Assembly: GCA_022925895.1 (NCBI GenBank)
Contig: JAKSYS010000042.1
Location: 1 to 64,000 of the forward strand
DNA: 64,000 nucleotides
Origin: Fragilaria crotonensis
Taxonomy: Eukaryota; Bacillariophyta; Fragilariophyceae; Fragilariales; Fragilariaceae
Direction: 5' to 3'
The translations under genes and the position numbers were made by a program. Shown one piece after another: positions 1-11,795 of this stretch. The first letter of the stretch is position 1. Each line of letters starts with the position of its first letter. Under the pieces are notes generated by a model, which saw nothing but the letters and a program-made list of their open reading frames with translations, was not told where the DNA came from and made no database searches.

Positions 1-121
1 TCATTTCGGCAATACTTGTACTCTGAGTACAAAATCTTGTTTGTGCGTTTGCTCATTGACCTCGCGGTTTCTCGTTCGGAATCTCTTAATTCGTTGCCTG
101 TCGACAACCTCAACAGCCATC

Positions 122-1042
<921 letters not shown>

Positions 1043-1350
1043 ACGTCGTCTGGGTTTTCACGGAGCAAGTTATTTTATATGGTTGCGTGGTGCGATTTGA
1101 AATCCATTAGTTCGGTTCATGGTGGAAGTTTTAGTGGACAAAATTCTAGAAGATGATGTATTCCAATCCTAAGACTTTTTAATGATGATAGCACTATGTG
1201 ACAGCTTGTGATTTTTTCGTGAGAGAGTCAATGCGAACATGATGTGACTTGCATGACTGTTTCGTAGGGTAACAAAGCATCAGACATTCTCCGCCATGCT
1301 TGAGATCCTCTAGCTCCGTATTGGAGGAGACAATACATAGGTATCCCTTC

Positions 1351-2679
1351 TCAAATTCCCAAATCGCCCGTGATTTGCAACACCAACACCTTGCCGTCGG
1401 CTCCACCGGTGTAAAATGTATGCGCAGGTCCTTCGGTAATCACCTTGACAGCACCGTAGTGACCAGTTGAAAAGGTAGGCGTCAATGTAAAGAGGAGAGT
1501 AAACGCGGGTACTTTTGGCGTCTGCACCAAATTGCGCACCATGATATTGCCGGAATCTAACCCAATGATGAGAATGGGATTGGATGCCAAATCTTGAGAC
1601 AGGGCCATACTGACAACACCAGCTTGATGGTCTTCACTGAATACGCATTCGCCATTGGCGCCGTTCCAGGCCTTGATAGTTCCATCCAAACTGGAACTCA
1701 ACACAAATGTTCCTGCCCCCGGCATGTCACATGTTAGCAATCCCGTGACGGCACTGGAATGCCCACACGGAGCACCGTTCGTCAACGTATCCTTGGTGAT
1801 GACATATTTGCAATCGCCGGTACTTAAATCCCACAAGCGAATCGATCCATCAATGGAGCAAGACCACAAGAGTTTGTGGTCTACGACCACGAGACCGGTA
1901 ATTTCCCGGGCATGTCCATGGATTGTGCTTGTCAGGGCGAAGACTCCGGGATCCGTATACTTCCAAACCCGCACCACGCCGGCGCGATCGCCACTAATGA
2001 TGGTATCGCCCTGGTAGACCATCATTTGTGTGACGCACGTGGCGTGCGCGTATGGCATGAGGGGGTGAATGTGAAATTCCAAGGGCGGCAAGGTCGGATT
2101 GGCGAGGTTCCATGCGTGGATCATGCCAACTCGGGTATCACCGGGCAGACTTGAGGATACTGCTTCAAAGCCGCAAAAGAGGAAGTTGGATGCCACCTTC
2201 AAGCATTCTACCTTACCACCTCCCATGTTGTGCTCAAACTCTTTGGTAAAGGCGGATCCCTGAGTATTCCAAAGACGCCAAAAGCCATCGTGACTGCCAG
2301 TGAAGATTTTGATCGTGCCTTGCGTTTCCCATATGCTGATGGCAGACACTGCGGCGTGCTTTGAGCTGTTATGGTTGTTGTTATGTTGATACGGATCTGC
2401 CGACGGTGGTATTGGATTGGATGCATCCAATCGTTTGTACAACCGAACGACGTGAGCGAAATGACAAGCATTACCAGATTGACAATTGCCTCGTACAAAG
2501 TGACCACATGGTTTTAAAAGAGCCTTGGGACCATGAGGAACATTGCTATCCCCGCCTCGTCCTCTTCCCCCGCTGTTCCTTCCTCTTCCGCCACCACGAC
2601 CCCGTCCTCCTCCGGGATTATTGCCTCCGCGATAGTCATTGCTGTTATTAGTGTTGTGATTTCGACCGCCGGCGTACAT
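1351..2679 (-). CDS. CCCH zinc finger / WD40 repeat protein
   Basis: A 442-aa protein from ATG 2679 to the stop at 1351. The N-terminus is Asn/Gly-rich with RGG/GRGR repeats (about residues 15-45), typical of RNA-binding tails. A CCCH zinc finger follows at about residues 58-76 (CGHFVRGNC, then GNACHFAH). The rest is a WD40 propeller with clear units such as GSHDGFWRLWN, SGDRAGVVRVWK, SCSIDGSIRLWD and SSSLDGTIKAWN. This order resembles plant ZFWD proteins, so an RNA-related role is inferred; no partner can be named. The frame stays open upstream to TTG 2757 and beyond but has no ATG, so 2679 is preferred unless a 5' exon was missed. Confidence 0.85.
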   Translation of the reverse strand: MYAGGRNHNTNNSNDYRGGNNPGGGRGRGGGRGRNSGGRGRGGDSNVPHGPKALLKPCGHFVRGNCQSGNACHFAHVVRLYKRLDASNPIPPSADPYQHNNNHNSSKHAAVSAISIWETQGTIKIFTGSHDGFWRLWNTQGSAFTKEFEHNMGGGKVECLKVASNFLFCGFEAVSSSLPGDTRVGMIHAWNLANPTLPPLEFHIHPLMPYAHATCVTQMMVYQGDTIISGDRAGVVRVWKYTDPGVFALTSTIHGHAREITGLVVVDHKLLWSCSIDGSIRLWDLSTGDCKYVITKDTLTNGAPCGHSSAVTGLLTCDMPGAGTFVLSSSLDGTIKAWNGANGECVFSEDHQAGVVSMALSQDLASNPILIIGLDSGNIMVRNLVQTPKVPAFTLLFTLTPTFSTGHYGAVKVITEGPAHTFYTGGADGKVLVLQITGDLGI

Positions 2680-3610
2680 ATTGGACGCTCTTTTGTTTCG
2701 ATTGTATTGATTGTTCTGATTTTCTACGAAGCTGTGAGAGAGAAACGAATTCACCAAGGCGTCATGTTGCTGATTTCGGTCGCGTCCTGACGCCGATATG
2801 CAGCATAAAGAGCATCGGCGGCTCCGAAATGACGTCGTTGTAATGACATGACCATCTCTTACCTACTGTGAGTGTCTGTGCGTGATGGATGGTTGATAGT
2901 TGATGGATTATGGTTTATGGTATGGTGCACGAAACACAGATGAATGACAGAGTTCAGTGAAGCTCGTGGGGAGTCGGAGTCCCACCTCTTACTAGAATGG
3001 TCCGTGTTTAGCGTCGGCGGTTGGCTGCCAGTGGGTCGAGATTGGAGAGTCGAGACGGTGCGGAAGACAACCGAATTTTTGGAGTTTTGGTACTTGGAGT
3101 ACGCGTGGATTGTGGGTTGGGCCGTGCGGCCGTGAGCGTACGTATGACTTAGGCTCAATCATTGGATGAATGGATCGACGGACAGGTCGAGTGTGGACTT
3201 GTCATACATACAAAGGATACAGGAGTACAGGAGTACTACAGGAGTACAGGAGTACAGGAGTACAGGAGTACAGGAGTACAGGAGTACAGGAGTACAGGAG
3301 TACAGGAGTACAGGAGTACAGGAGTACAGGAGTACAGGAGTACAGCAAGTACTCGGAGTACTGTAGTGCATAGCGCAGGCACGGAGTACCGGTAATGTAA
3401 CATTGTAACCGATTCTCATATACTGTACTATCAGTGCCCGGTACTGTACAAATGTAAGACTTCCGGGCACAGCGGCATTGCTGCGTATCAAAAATCATAC
3501 ACACAGGCATTAATGCATAATAAACACGTGAAAGGCAACACAGTGGAGCTCCATCACAGATCTTATTGCGTCCTTCTCTTGCACACCAGGTTCGCAGTAA
3601 TCCACTTAAC
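2680..3610. other. Intergenic region with 8-bp minisatellite
   Basis: Divergent promoter region between the CCCH/WD40 gene (-) and the COPI alpha gene (+). It has no convincing gene. It contains the tandem 8-mer array listed separately. Apparent ORFs across the array on both strands are low-complexity translations of the repeat. Confidence 0.6.
3221..3343. repeat. Tandem minisatellite of an 8-bp unit, 15 copies
   Basis: The unit AGGAGTAC is repeated exactly: two copies at 3221-3236, a 3-bp TAC interruption, then thirteen copies at 3240-3343. The array sits about 270 bp upstream of the COPI alpha start codon. The unit contains the GTAC/AGTAC word that dominates the intergenic DNA of this window. 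Confidence 0.97.
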
Positions 3611-6600
3611 ATGTTGACAAAGTTTGAGTCCAAGTCGGCTCGCGTCAAGGGCTTGGCGTTTCACCCCGTTCGTCCATGGGTCTGCGCCTCCCTGCACAAT
3701 GGGGTAATTCAACTGTAAGTTGCTGCCATGGTTGTAGTGTCTACTATGGTTTCTACGTCGAGGAAACGTCGGAGGACAAATGACTGTTCAAGATCCAAGA
3801 TGATGCTCTGTTGGCTAACACCTGTTATCCAATCTCATCCATCCTCATTATGGCCTGCCCATTTCATGCAAAAATAAACGAACTCACGCAATTCTCTCCT
3901 CCCCCTCCCTAACAGCTGGGATTACCGCGTAGGTACTGTTATCGATCGATTCGAAGAGCATGAAGGCCCAGTCCGTGGCGTGGATTTTCATCTTCACGAA
4001 CCACTGATTTGTTCAGGTGGTGACGACTACAAGATTAAAGTATGGGATTACAAGCTTCGACGCTGCCTTTTTACTTTATTGGGACATTTGGATTACATTC
4101 GAACAGTTCAATTTCATCCCAATGCGACGCAATTTCCATGGATCTTAAGTGCCAGTGACGATCAAACCCTGCGACTTTGGGATTTCCAACGCCGCACCTG
4201 CCTCAGTGTCTTGACCGGGCATAATCACTACGTCATGTGCGCCGCTTTTCACCCGTCTGAGGATTTGATTGTCTCCGCTAGTTTAGATCAAACAGTACGA
4301 GTGTGGGACACCACTGGCCTCCGCAAGAAGCAAACTGGCGAAGCAAGCGCCCCCGCAAACATGGATCACGGCTCACGTGCGTCAGCGACTGCCCTCAACG
4401 TGCAAGCGGAGCTGTTCGGTACCAATGATGTCGTGGTCAAGTACGTCTTGGAAGGACACGATCGTGGTGTCAATTGGGCATCCTTCCACCCGACCCTGCC
4501 GCTCTTGGCCTCAGCCGCTGACGATCGTCAAGTCAAGCTCTGGCGCATGAGCGAAACTAAGGCGTGGGAGGTTGATACCTTGCGTGGCCATGCTAACAAC
4601 GTATCATGCTGTCTCTTCCATCCCAAGCATGATTTGGTTGTTAGTAACAGTGAAGATCGCAGCATCCGTGTTTTCGATGTCAGCAAGCGAGTTGGCGTCC
4701 AGACCTTTCGCCGAGAAGGCGATCGATTCTGGATCTTGGCGGCCCATCGCACCCAGAATTTGCTCGCGGCAGGTCATGATTCTGGTATGATTGTCTTCAA
4801 ACTCGAACGGGAGCGTCCTGCATCCGCCCAAGGACCAGCCAACAAATTGTACTATGTCCGAGGTCGGGAGTTGTTCTGTCATGATTATACCCGTTCAGGT
4901 GGTTTGGATGTTCCCGTCGCATCCTTGCGACGCGTCGGACAACAAGCGCAGACGGATGGCATTGGATCGGCTCCTCGATTCCTGGCCTACAATCAACACA
5001 ACCCGACGGAAGGCAACGTGTTGGTCTGCAGTGACGTTGATGGTGGCACCTACGAACTCGTAACCTTCTCCTTGACTAATGCAAGTGGATCCGTCACCGA
5101 CGGGAAGCGAGGTAGTTCTATGGGACCCGGTGTATTTTTGGGTCGCAATCGATTTGCTGTCTTGGATCGTGCCCAGCGACAGATTATCGTCAAGAATCTA
5201 AACAACGAAACAACCAAGCGAGTGCAATCTCCTGTCCCCAACGTGGATGGCCTGATGGAAGGTGGAGCTTCAGGACGTCTCATGCTGCGTGCTGAAGATC
5301 GTGCTATCTTGTTCGAAGTTCAGTCCAGACGTGTCTTGGGAGAAATCACAGCTCCCAAGATCAAGAATGTTGTCTGGGCGCCTGATGGTAGTAAGGTGGC
5401 CATCATGTGCAAATACGGAGTTGTTATTGCCGACCGACAACTCGAACAGTTGTGCAGTATCAGTGACAATGTTCGCATCAAGAGCGGTGCGTGGGACGTC
5501 AGTCCTACTGGAGGGACTGCCAATAACATCTTCATTTACACCACTCTCAACCACGTCAAATACGTGTTGCCATCTGGTGATACTGGAACTATCCGCACTC
5601 TCGACAATCCTCTCTATGCCATGCGTGTCGTCAAGGATCAACTCTTCTGTCTTGATCGCGAGGCCCGTCCTCGTATCATCAGTATCGACACGACGGAAGC
5701 GCGTTTCAAGCTCGCCCTGTCCAGCAAGCGCTACGGACAGGTCATGCACATGGTTCGGCACTCAAGGCTATGCGGACGCGCCATTGTGGCCTACCTTCAA
5801 ACGAAGGGATTTCCAGAAGTTGCTCTTCATTTCGTTCGAGATCCACGCACTAGGTTCAGATTGGCCTTGGCGTGTGGTAACATTGAAGCCGCTATGGACT
5901 CGGCGTTTGCCTTGGCCCAAGCCGCAGAACTGGAAGGCAAGGATGCTGGGCGTGACATCTGGGGAGAACTGGGAAGTGAGGCCCTTCGCCAGGGTAACTA
6001 CCAGGTTGTGGAGATGAGTTATCAACGTACCAAGGACTTTGATCGTCTCTCGTTCCTATACCTCTTGACCGGTGACACTGACAAACTTCGCAAGATGCTA
6101 AAAATTTCCAACATGCGCCAAGATATCATGGGTCGTTACCATAATGCGCTGTTGTTGGGCGATGCAACTGAACGGGTCCATGTGTTGGAACAATCAGGTA
6201 ACTTGCCGCTAGCATACATTTCTGCCGTTATTCATGGACTGGACGACGATGCTGAGCGAATTAGGATCGCAATCGAGACAAACAATGGAACTGTCGAAGG
6301 TCTTATGGAAAAGGTTGCCAGAGGAAGAAGCGGTGGATGTCTGCTGCAGCCGCCTACCCCAATCGTCCGTGAAAACAACTGGCCTACACTGGAAGTTCAG
6401 AAAACAACTCTCGAAGATCTCTCCTTGGCTCAACCGGATCCAGAGGAAGAAGCCTATCACGAAGGCGCTCAAGCTGCACCTTCAGGTGGCGATGGCGATT
6501 GGGAAGATGCTGAATTTGAAGAGACAACCGCTGCACCTGCTCCCAAGGCTAAAGGCGTTGCAGCTGACGATGACTACGACTTTGGTGACGATGACGGAGA

Positions 6601-7657
6601 CTGGGGTGATGATCTTGATGACCTTGGTGACTTGGGCGAACAGGAAGCCGCCAAGGCACCTGTCAACGAAATGGCTGGTCTTCAAGAAGTCTCAGACGAT
6701 GCCACCTTTCAAATGCCTGCTGCTGGCCGACCACCGGCTGGATGTTGGGTTGCCAACTCATCGCATGCTGCTGATCACATAGCGGCTGGAGGTGCAAGTT
6801 CTGCTATGCAACTACTGAATCGCCAGATCGCTGCCAGTGACTTCGCTGTCCTTAAGAAGGCAATGATTGGCTGCTATTTGGGATCTATGTTGAGCGTTCC
6901 AGGGATTGCTGGAAGTTCAGCTTTAAGCATACCGCTACTTCGTAATGACGCAAATGGTCATCCCGGAAATGCCAGCCTTCCTCGAACGTACCTTAAAATG
7001 GCAACGCTTGTCGCTGGAATTAAGGACGGATATAGAGCGTTCCAAGGTGGAAAGTTCAACGACTCAAAGGCTTGCTTCCAGATTGTCCTTTCCCAGATTC
7101 CCCTGGTCGTGACCGACAATCGCAATGAGGCGGCCGAGATGAAGGAAATGCTGGAAATCTGCCGCGAGTACATTACTGCGATCCGCATCAAGGCTGCCAT
7201 GGCTGATGCTGGCTCAGACCCTGTGCGATCCACGGAATTGTCTGCCTACTTTACACACTGCAACCTGCAGCCTGTCCACCTCTTGTTGGCACTCCGATCT
7301 GCCATGGGTGCTGCGTTCAAGCACAAGAATTACATTACGGCTGCTGGCTTTGCTCGTCGATTGCTGGAACTTCCCGATATGAGTTCGGAACGCAATGCAG
7401 ACTTGAGAGTTAAGGCTACCAAAGTTTTGCAAAAATCAGAGCAGATGGCCCGAAATGAACATGAACTCAACTACGATGAGTCGACGTCGTTCACGATTGA
7501 CTGCGGCAAGTTTGCACCCATTAAGGCTGGTACACCTTCCGCCAAGTGCTCGTTCTGTGGTTCCAATTATAGCCCAGAAATGAAAAACAAGGTGTGCCTT
7601 ACCTGCTGCTTCTGTGCGGTGGGAGTTCAAACGATTGGATTAGTGACTGGTTCGTAA
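3611..7657 (+). CDS. COPA: Coatomer alpha subunit (alpha-COP), 2 exons
   Basis: Alpha subunit of the COPI coat, which drives Golgi-to-ER and intra-Golgi retrograde transport. Exon 1 is 3611-3714 and exon 2 is 3916-7657 (1281 aa); the intron begins GTAAGT and ends ACAG. The join reads IQL-WDYRVG, which restores the first WD repeat. An N-terminal WD40 propeller covers about residues 1-330 (for example [14 protein letters not shown] and [13 protein letters not shown]). A second beta-propeller and alpha-solenoid follow. A very acidic linker (EED/DDD-rich) lies near residues 870-940. The C-terminal alpha-COP domain ends with the Cys-rich motifs CSFCGSNY and CLTCCFC. Length agrees with the family's roughly 1220 residues. 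Upstream ATG 3611 gives the conserved start [14 protein letters not shown]. Confidence 0.96.
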
Positions 7658-7982
7658 GAAAGAGAGCATTATTAAAGTCGAGCGCAATAATCTCCTTCTC
7701 TAGTGATTTGAAGTAGAGTAGCCTTGTCAAAGCTTCGTCGTCTGCACTACATCATGAGTGTCAACGACGTCATCACAATTTGACGACATGATCTTCGCGA
7801 TCCCTTTCAATGGCTGTGGGTCAATTGCGGTCGCAAGATACGTAAGAGGTTCATCTAATTTACATGTGTTACAGTTGCTCATTTGCAGGTTGACTTCGCG
7901 CTGTGTACATCATCGCCCAACCCTATGCGGGGAGTATCAGTCAAAGCTGCGCCGTACAGATGGGAGAACTTGTACATTACAG

Positions 7983-8762
7983 CTATTCCTCTTGTACTTG
8001 GAGTTGTGCGTTAGGATCATGCAATTGAATGACGCTCACGAGGCCTGTTTGCAGGACGGACCCTCCAACGCCCACCTTGGCGATTGCCACATGGGTGATC
8101 AATCCTTGACATGACAATTGTGGCGAGTCAATGTTTCCAAGAGCATCCGTCCTAGTTTGGACGGATGCGACTTCGTCGTATCCAACTGTGATGTGAGGTT
8201 CATATTCACCAAAGACATTGGGGGATCCATACTTGGATATCATGTAGATTTTTCTCCATCGCTGGAGCAGGGGCAATGTATACACCCAGGGTGGTATCTC
8301 TTGCGGTTTCCTAATATAGGGATTAAGGGCACGTACGACATCGTCCGATAGGCTCTGCAAGCAATCCTTTCTGGGGACTGCATACATGCTGTACGGCCCG
8401 GCCACAAAAAATGAGTCACGATCAGGCCACGATACTTCACACATCACCTGCGAATGGTTCGATAGAACTTGCTGGAGCACTGATGTTATCTCTTCCAAAA
8501 CAAGTGATTCATTGCTTCCCTGCACGTCAAAATCACTCAAGAACAACGTCACGTGGGGAGTATGATGGGAAAAGAAATCAATTTGCTCAGTCTCACTGAC
8601 ACGTCGAAGGGCCAAATTCGCTTCCAAGGCGGCATTATAAGGACATTTATCAAAGGCCCAGGAGTTATTGACCTTCGTGAGAGGTAGATGAATATTTAGT
8701 TGAAGGGAAAGAACGAGTCTGCAACAGGGAAGCAGCAGCAGAAACAACGGCAGGAGCGTCAT
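7983..8762 (-). CDS. Secreted 2H phosphoesterase-like protein
   Basis: A 259-aa protein. ATG 8762 is preferred because it places a strong signal peptide (MTLLPLFLLLLPCCRLVLSL) at the very N-terminus. Two HxT motifs are visible, PHVTL (His70, Thr72) and EPHITV (His190, Thr192), about 120 residues apart. This is the hallmark of the 2H phosphoesterase fold (2'-5' RNA ligase/cyclic phosphodiesterase superfamily). There is no TM segment after the leader, so the product is probably in the secretory pathway or exported. The substrate is unknown. Convergent with COPA, with a 325-bp gap. Fold assignment is from the motif pair only. Confidence 0.7.
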   Translation of the reverse strand: MTLLPLFLLLLPCCRLVLSLQLNIHLPLTKVNNSWAFDKCPYNAALEANLALRRVSETEQIDFFSHHTPHVTLFLSDFDVQGSNESLVLEEITSVLQQVLSNHSQVMCEVSWPDRDSFFVAGPYSMYAVPRKDCLQSLSDDVVRALNPYIRKPQEIPPWVYTLPLLQRWRKIYMISKYGSPNVFGEYEPHITVGYDEVASVQTRTDALGNIDSPQLSCQGLITHVAIAKVGVGGSVLQTGLVSVIQLHDPNAQLQVQEE

Positions 8763-9241
8763 GGCTGATGTGATCAAGATTTCATGAGTGCGAGAATGAA
8801 TATCTCCCTTGCTCCTCTACTACATACTACATGTACTATCTTTCATACATGCTGCGAGTACTGGAGTACCTTATCACTACCGGTAGTAGGGCAATGTACC
8901 AGGTAAAGTACGGTACTGTAGCACCAATTTTATGTATGCTTTGACGGTACAGAGCAGAATAAACCGAATAAACTGGTTGCTGGCACGAGTTCGAGTAGCA
9001 CCATATAAAGAAGTCCAGTGTATAACACGTGTTCATGGACGGTACCAGGTATACAGGACTTACAATGCGGCATCACTTTTTTTTGATAGGAAGAATAACC
9101 AAGGTAAACACTTCATCAAGTGGGGTCCTGCATGCTCCCCAGTCAACAGTGCTCAATGGATAACGGAGTGGTTTCACGTGCTTACAACGGTATACGAAAA
9201 CTTAACAGGAGACTACTTGTTCCTTCTTCGTAACACAATGT
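8763..9241. other. GTAC-rich intergenic region
   Basis: No gene is seen. The stretch around 8810-9060 is dense in short GTAC-centred words (for example GTACTGGAGTACC and GGTACTGTAGC) and near-palindromes. It separates two minus-strand genes and should hold the promoter of the 2H-type gene and the terminator of the ABCG gene. Confidence 0.5.
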
Positions 9242-11236
9242 TTACTTAGATCTTCGAAGGAGAACGTATGCTGCAACGCGAAAAAACACCTGAAGGACCA
9301 CAATCATGGCGATGTTAAACCAATAGTTCGTGGATATGCCTTCAATGCCGAGGCTATTCAGCACTTCCTCTCCCGGAAGAGGACACTCGTCACTGCTTCC
9401 AATGCTAATCGCAATTCCATCAGTCGCACAGGGAATACTTCGTCCACCGAACTCATTGACAATTTGTGAGGAATAGCCGTACCGGGCAAAAGAAAGCCAT
9501 GTCGCCCAGCGAATGCCCACGTGAATATTGGAGATCGGGATGTAGAAACCGCCCAAAATCATGAAGAAAAGAGTGATGGCAGGTGCCAGAATGAGGGCAA
9601 TTTGAGTGTTGGGGATGGCAATACTTAGGAAGAGTCCCATGGATTGAGCAGTCGACATGGTCAGATAGTACGACAAAAGGTACATAAAGAATGCAGCAGC
9701 GGTGGGTCTCAAGTTGGCTGTCCAATACACAATCATGCCGTAGAGCATAGGGAGAAGTACGTTGTTCGTCATGTCTGACATGGTCTTGGCCATAAAAAAG
9801 GGCAAGACTCGATACATTTTTTTGGCCCGCTCGCGATGCAACAGATCACTCTCTCGCGAAAATGTTTGCATGCTACCAATCACAACCTGATTGGACTGTG
9901 CAATTAGCATGAAGAAAAGCAATGAATTGCGTTCGTAAATATGATTTGTATCGTCAGGGAGACGCCACCAAAACAAACTCGTGAAAAAGGCATAGGTAAA
10001 TGTGAGGACAGCTGCAACAAGAGTCAATCGCTCCCCGCGTTGCTGTTTCAGTGTCCGACTGATCAGCAACTTCAATTGGACCCAGAAGGACGTCTCAAAT
10101 TTTGGATATTTCCTCAAATCGGCAAGCGACGGACGTCGATTTAGTTTGGCATCAGTTTCTGGTTGACTGTCCAAAAGCTGGACATTGTCTGCATCTTTCC
10201 AATGTTGAGGTAGCCTGGGTCCCTCCGTTCTTATTTCATCGGCCGAGATGATATCCATCATCCAATCCGCAATGCCAGTCTCAGGTGGCAATCTGTCCAC
10301 CAAGGGGCACGTTTCCAGGTGAGCTCTCGCGCCGCAAGCGCTTCCATTATAAATAGTCTGACCTTTGCTTAGCAAGAGGAGATTATCAAACATGTTATAG
10401 ATCGCAGTTCTCGGTTGATGAATAACTACCGCAACTGAGTGACCCATGCTCGCCAAGTCCTTGAGGGTTTTGATCAAAGCTTGAGCTGACGTTGCATCTA
10501 ACCCTGACGTGGGTTCGTCAAGGAGAAGCAGTGGCGGGCGTACTACCAGTTCGGATGCGACCGAAACTCGCTTACGTTCTCCCCCAGAAATGCCCCGGAT
10601 TCCGCTTGTTGTATTTCCAATAAGACTCTCCCGAATGTGTGAAACACCTAAATCTTTCATAACTTCGTCCACAATGAGATTAACTTCCTCGTTTGAGACA
10701 CTGCTTGGCGTCTTGAGCCTCGCGCTGAAATAGATAGTCTCTTCGACTGTTAAATTCGGCAACATCAAATCATCCTGCCAAACGACCCCCACCAATCGCT
10801 TTGGAATGCGCCCCTCCTCTCCATTTACAGTAATGACCGAATCCAAAATGAGGTTCTGCTCATCTGCCAAACCGGCAGCCACTGACAAGAGGGACGTCTT
10901 ACCACTTCCACTGGGTCCCATCCAAGCCGTTAATTTGTGGGGCGAAACGGTCGTCGAAAGGTTGGAAAGGACCACGACGCGTTTCGTCGTATCGTCAGAT
11001 GCACTACCGGTAGTAGGATCCTTGCTATTGCCATCCTTGGTGCGTCGCTGCTGTCGTGCGATCTGGACAATCGGGGCGTACGTAACATTGTGCAGCTCCA
11101 AGGAAATTTGAGGTATGTAGCGCCGCTCGGCAATGAGAGTGGAAGTTCGGACAAGCTTTGGGTCTGAGGATGGTGCCTCGGTACCGTTAGTCAGAATCGA
11201 TGCTGTTGCTTCTGCTGCTGTAGTCTCGGGAGTCAT
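9242..11236 (-). CDS. ABCG-type half transporter
   Basis: A single-exon 664-aa ABC half-transporter with the ATPase domain first and the membrane domain second, the order that defines the ABCG (White/Brown, WBC) subfamily. Seen: Walker A GPSGSGKTS at about 107-115, ABC signature ISGGERKR at about 216, Walker B LLLLDEPTSGLD at about 236-247 and the H-loop VIHQPR. About six hydrophobic segments lie after residue 395, with the family's extracellular loop before the last helix (GGRSIPCATDG ... CPLPGEEVL). As a half-transporter it must dimerise; lipid or hydrophobic-metabolite export is the usual role, but the substrate cannot be read from sequence. ATG 11236 starts the ORF. Confidence 0.93.
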   Translation of the reverse strand: MTPETTAAEATASILTNGTEAPSSDPKLVRTSTLIAERRYIPQISLELHNVTYAPIVQIARQQRRTKDGNSKDPTTGSASDDTTKRVVVLSNLSTTVSPHKLTAWMGPSGSGKTSLLSVAAGLADEQNLILDSVITVNGEEGRIPKRLVGVVWQDDLMLPNLTVEETIYFSARLKTPSSVSNEEVNLIVDEVMKDLGVSHIRESLIGNTTSGIRGISGGERKRVSVASELVVRPPLLLLDEPTSGLDATSAQALIKTLKDLASMGHSVAVVIHQPRTAIYNMFDNLLLLSKGQTIYNGSACGARAHLETCPLVDRLPPETGIADWMMDIISADEIRTEGPRLPQHWKDADNVQLLDSQPETDAKLNRRPSLADLRKYPKFETSFWVQLKLLISRTLKQQRGERLTLVAAVLTFTYAFFTSLFWWRLPDDTNHIYERNSLLFFMLIAQSNQVVIGSMQTFSRESDLLHRERAKKMYRVLPFFMAKTMSDMTNNVLLPMLYGMIVYWTANLRPTAAAFFMYLLSYYLTMSTAQSMGLFLSIAIPNTQIALILAPAITLFFMILGGFYIPISNIHVGIRWATWLSFARYGYSSQIVNEFGGRSIPCATDGIAISIGSSDECPLPGEEVLNSLGIEGISTNYWFNIAMIVVLQVFFRVAAYVLLRRSK

Positions 11237-11795
11237 CGTTTGGATTAAAAGGCGCGCAGGTCGTTAGGACTCGGCACTAGCTATGCTTCGAGTTCCGATT
11301 TGTTGAAGGTAGTAGTAGATACCTATGTGAAGACCCAACTCCGAGATGGACGACAAGACCGAGATACCAACCTTAAACAAAAAAAAACAACGAGTTGCAA
11401 ATTGCAAGGTGAAAAAGTGGTCGCAAATCAGACTGACGTTCTTCGAGTTGTTGCAACGACTGTGTCACATGTCATTTTCGATGAGAACTGAGAACTATGA
11501 AGAACGTGTTAGAATCAGCAGGCTATCTCTAGAGTGAAGTAAGCTAAACTTTTCGTTTGGCGGTTCATCCCGTGAGGTCGGCCATACAGTGAAGGTGCTA
11601 CTTTAGGACAGTACAAGTAATATTGCTACAGTAGCAATTACAGTAGACGACCACACAAACACCCTCTCGCGCCTTGCGTTCTTTTCCGTCTCACAGAATT
11701 TGTCATCTACGAATCCAGAGAGAAGTATCGTCACGTATATCTTATTGCCTTTGTCGAGAACTGGATTCTGTTGCAACACTGCGTTTGCATTGGAC
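11237..11795. other. Intergenic region, nothing recognised
   Basis: 559 bp between two minus-strand genes: promoter of the ABCG gene and 3' flank of the GST-like gene. Short ORFs on both strands have no recognisable content. Confidence 0.4.

Noticed and set aside
2680-2757. Longer start (TTG 2757) for the CCCH/WD40 protein
   Set aside because: There is no ATG in that extension, and the ATG at 2679 leads straight into the Gly/Asn-rich tail.
3159-3491. Overlapping ORFs on both strands across the 8-bp array
   Set aside because: The products are pure repeat translations (Val-Gln-Glu-Tyr-Arg-Ser-Thr-Gly and Tyr-Ser-Cys-Thr-Pro-Val types) caused by a unit length not divisible by three, which leaves every frame open.
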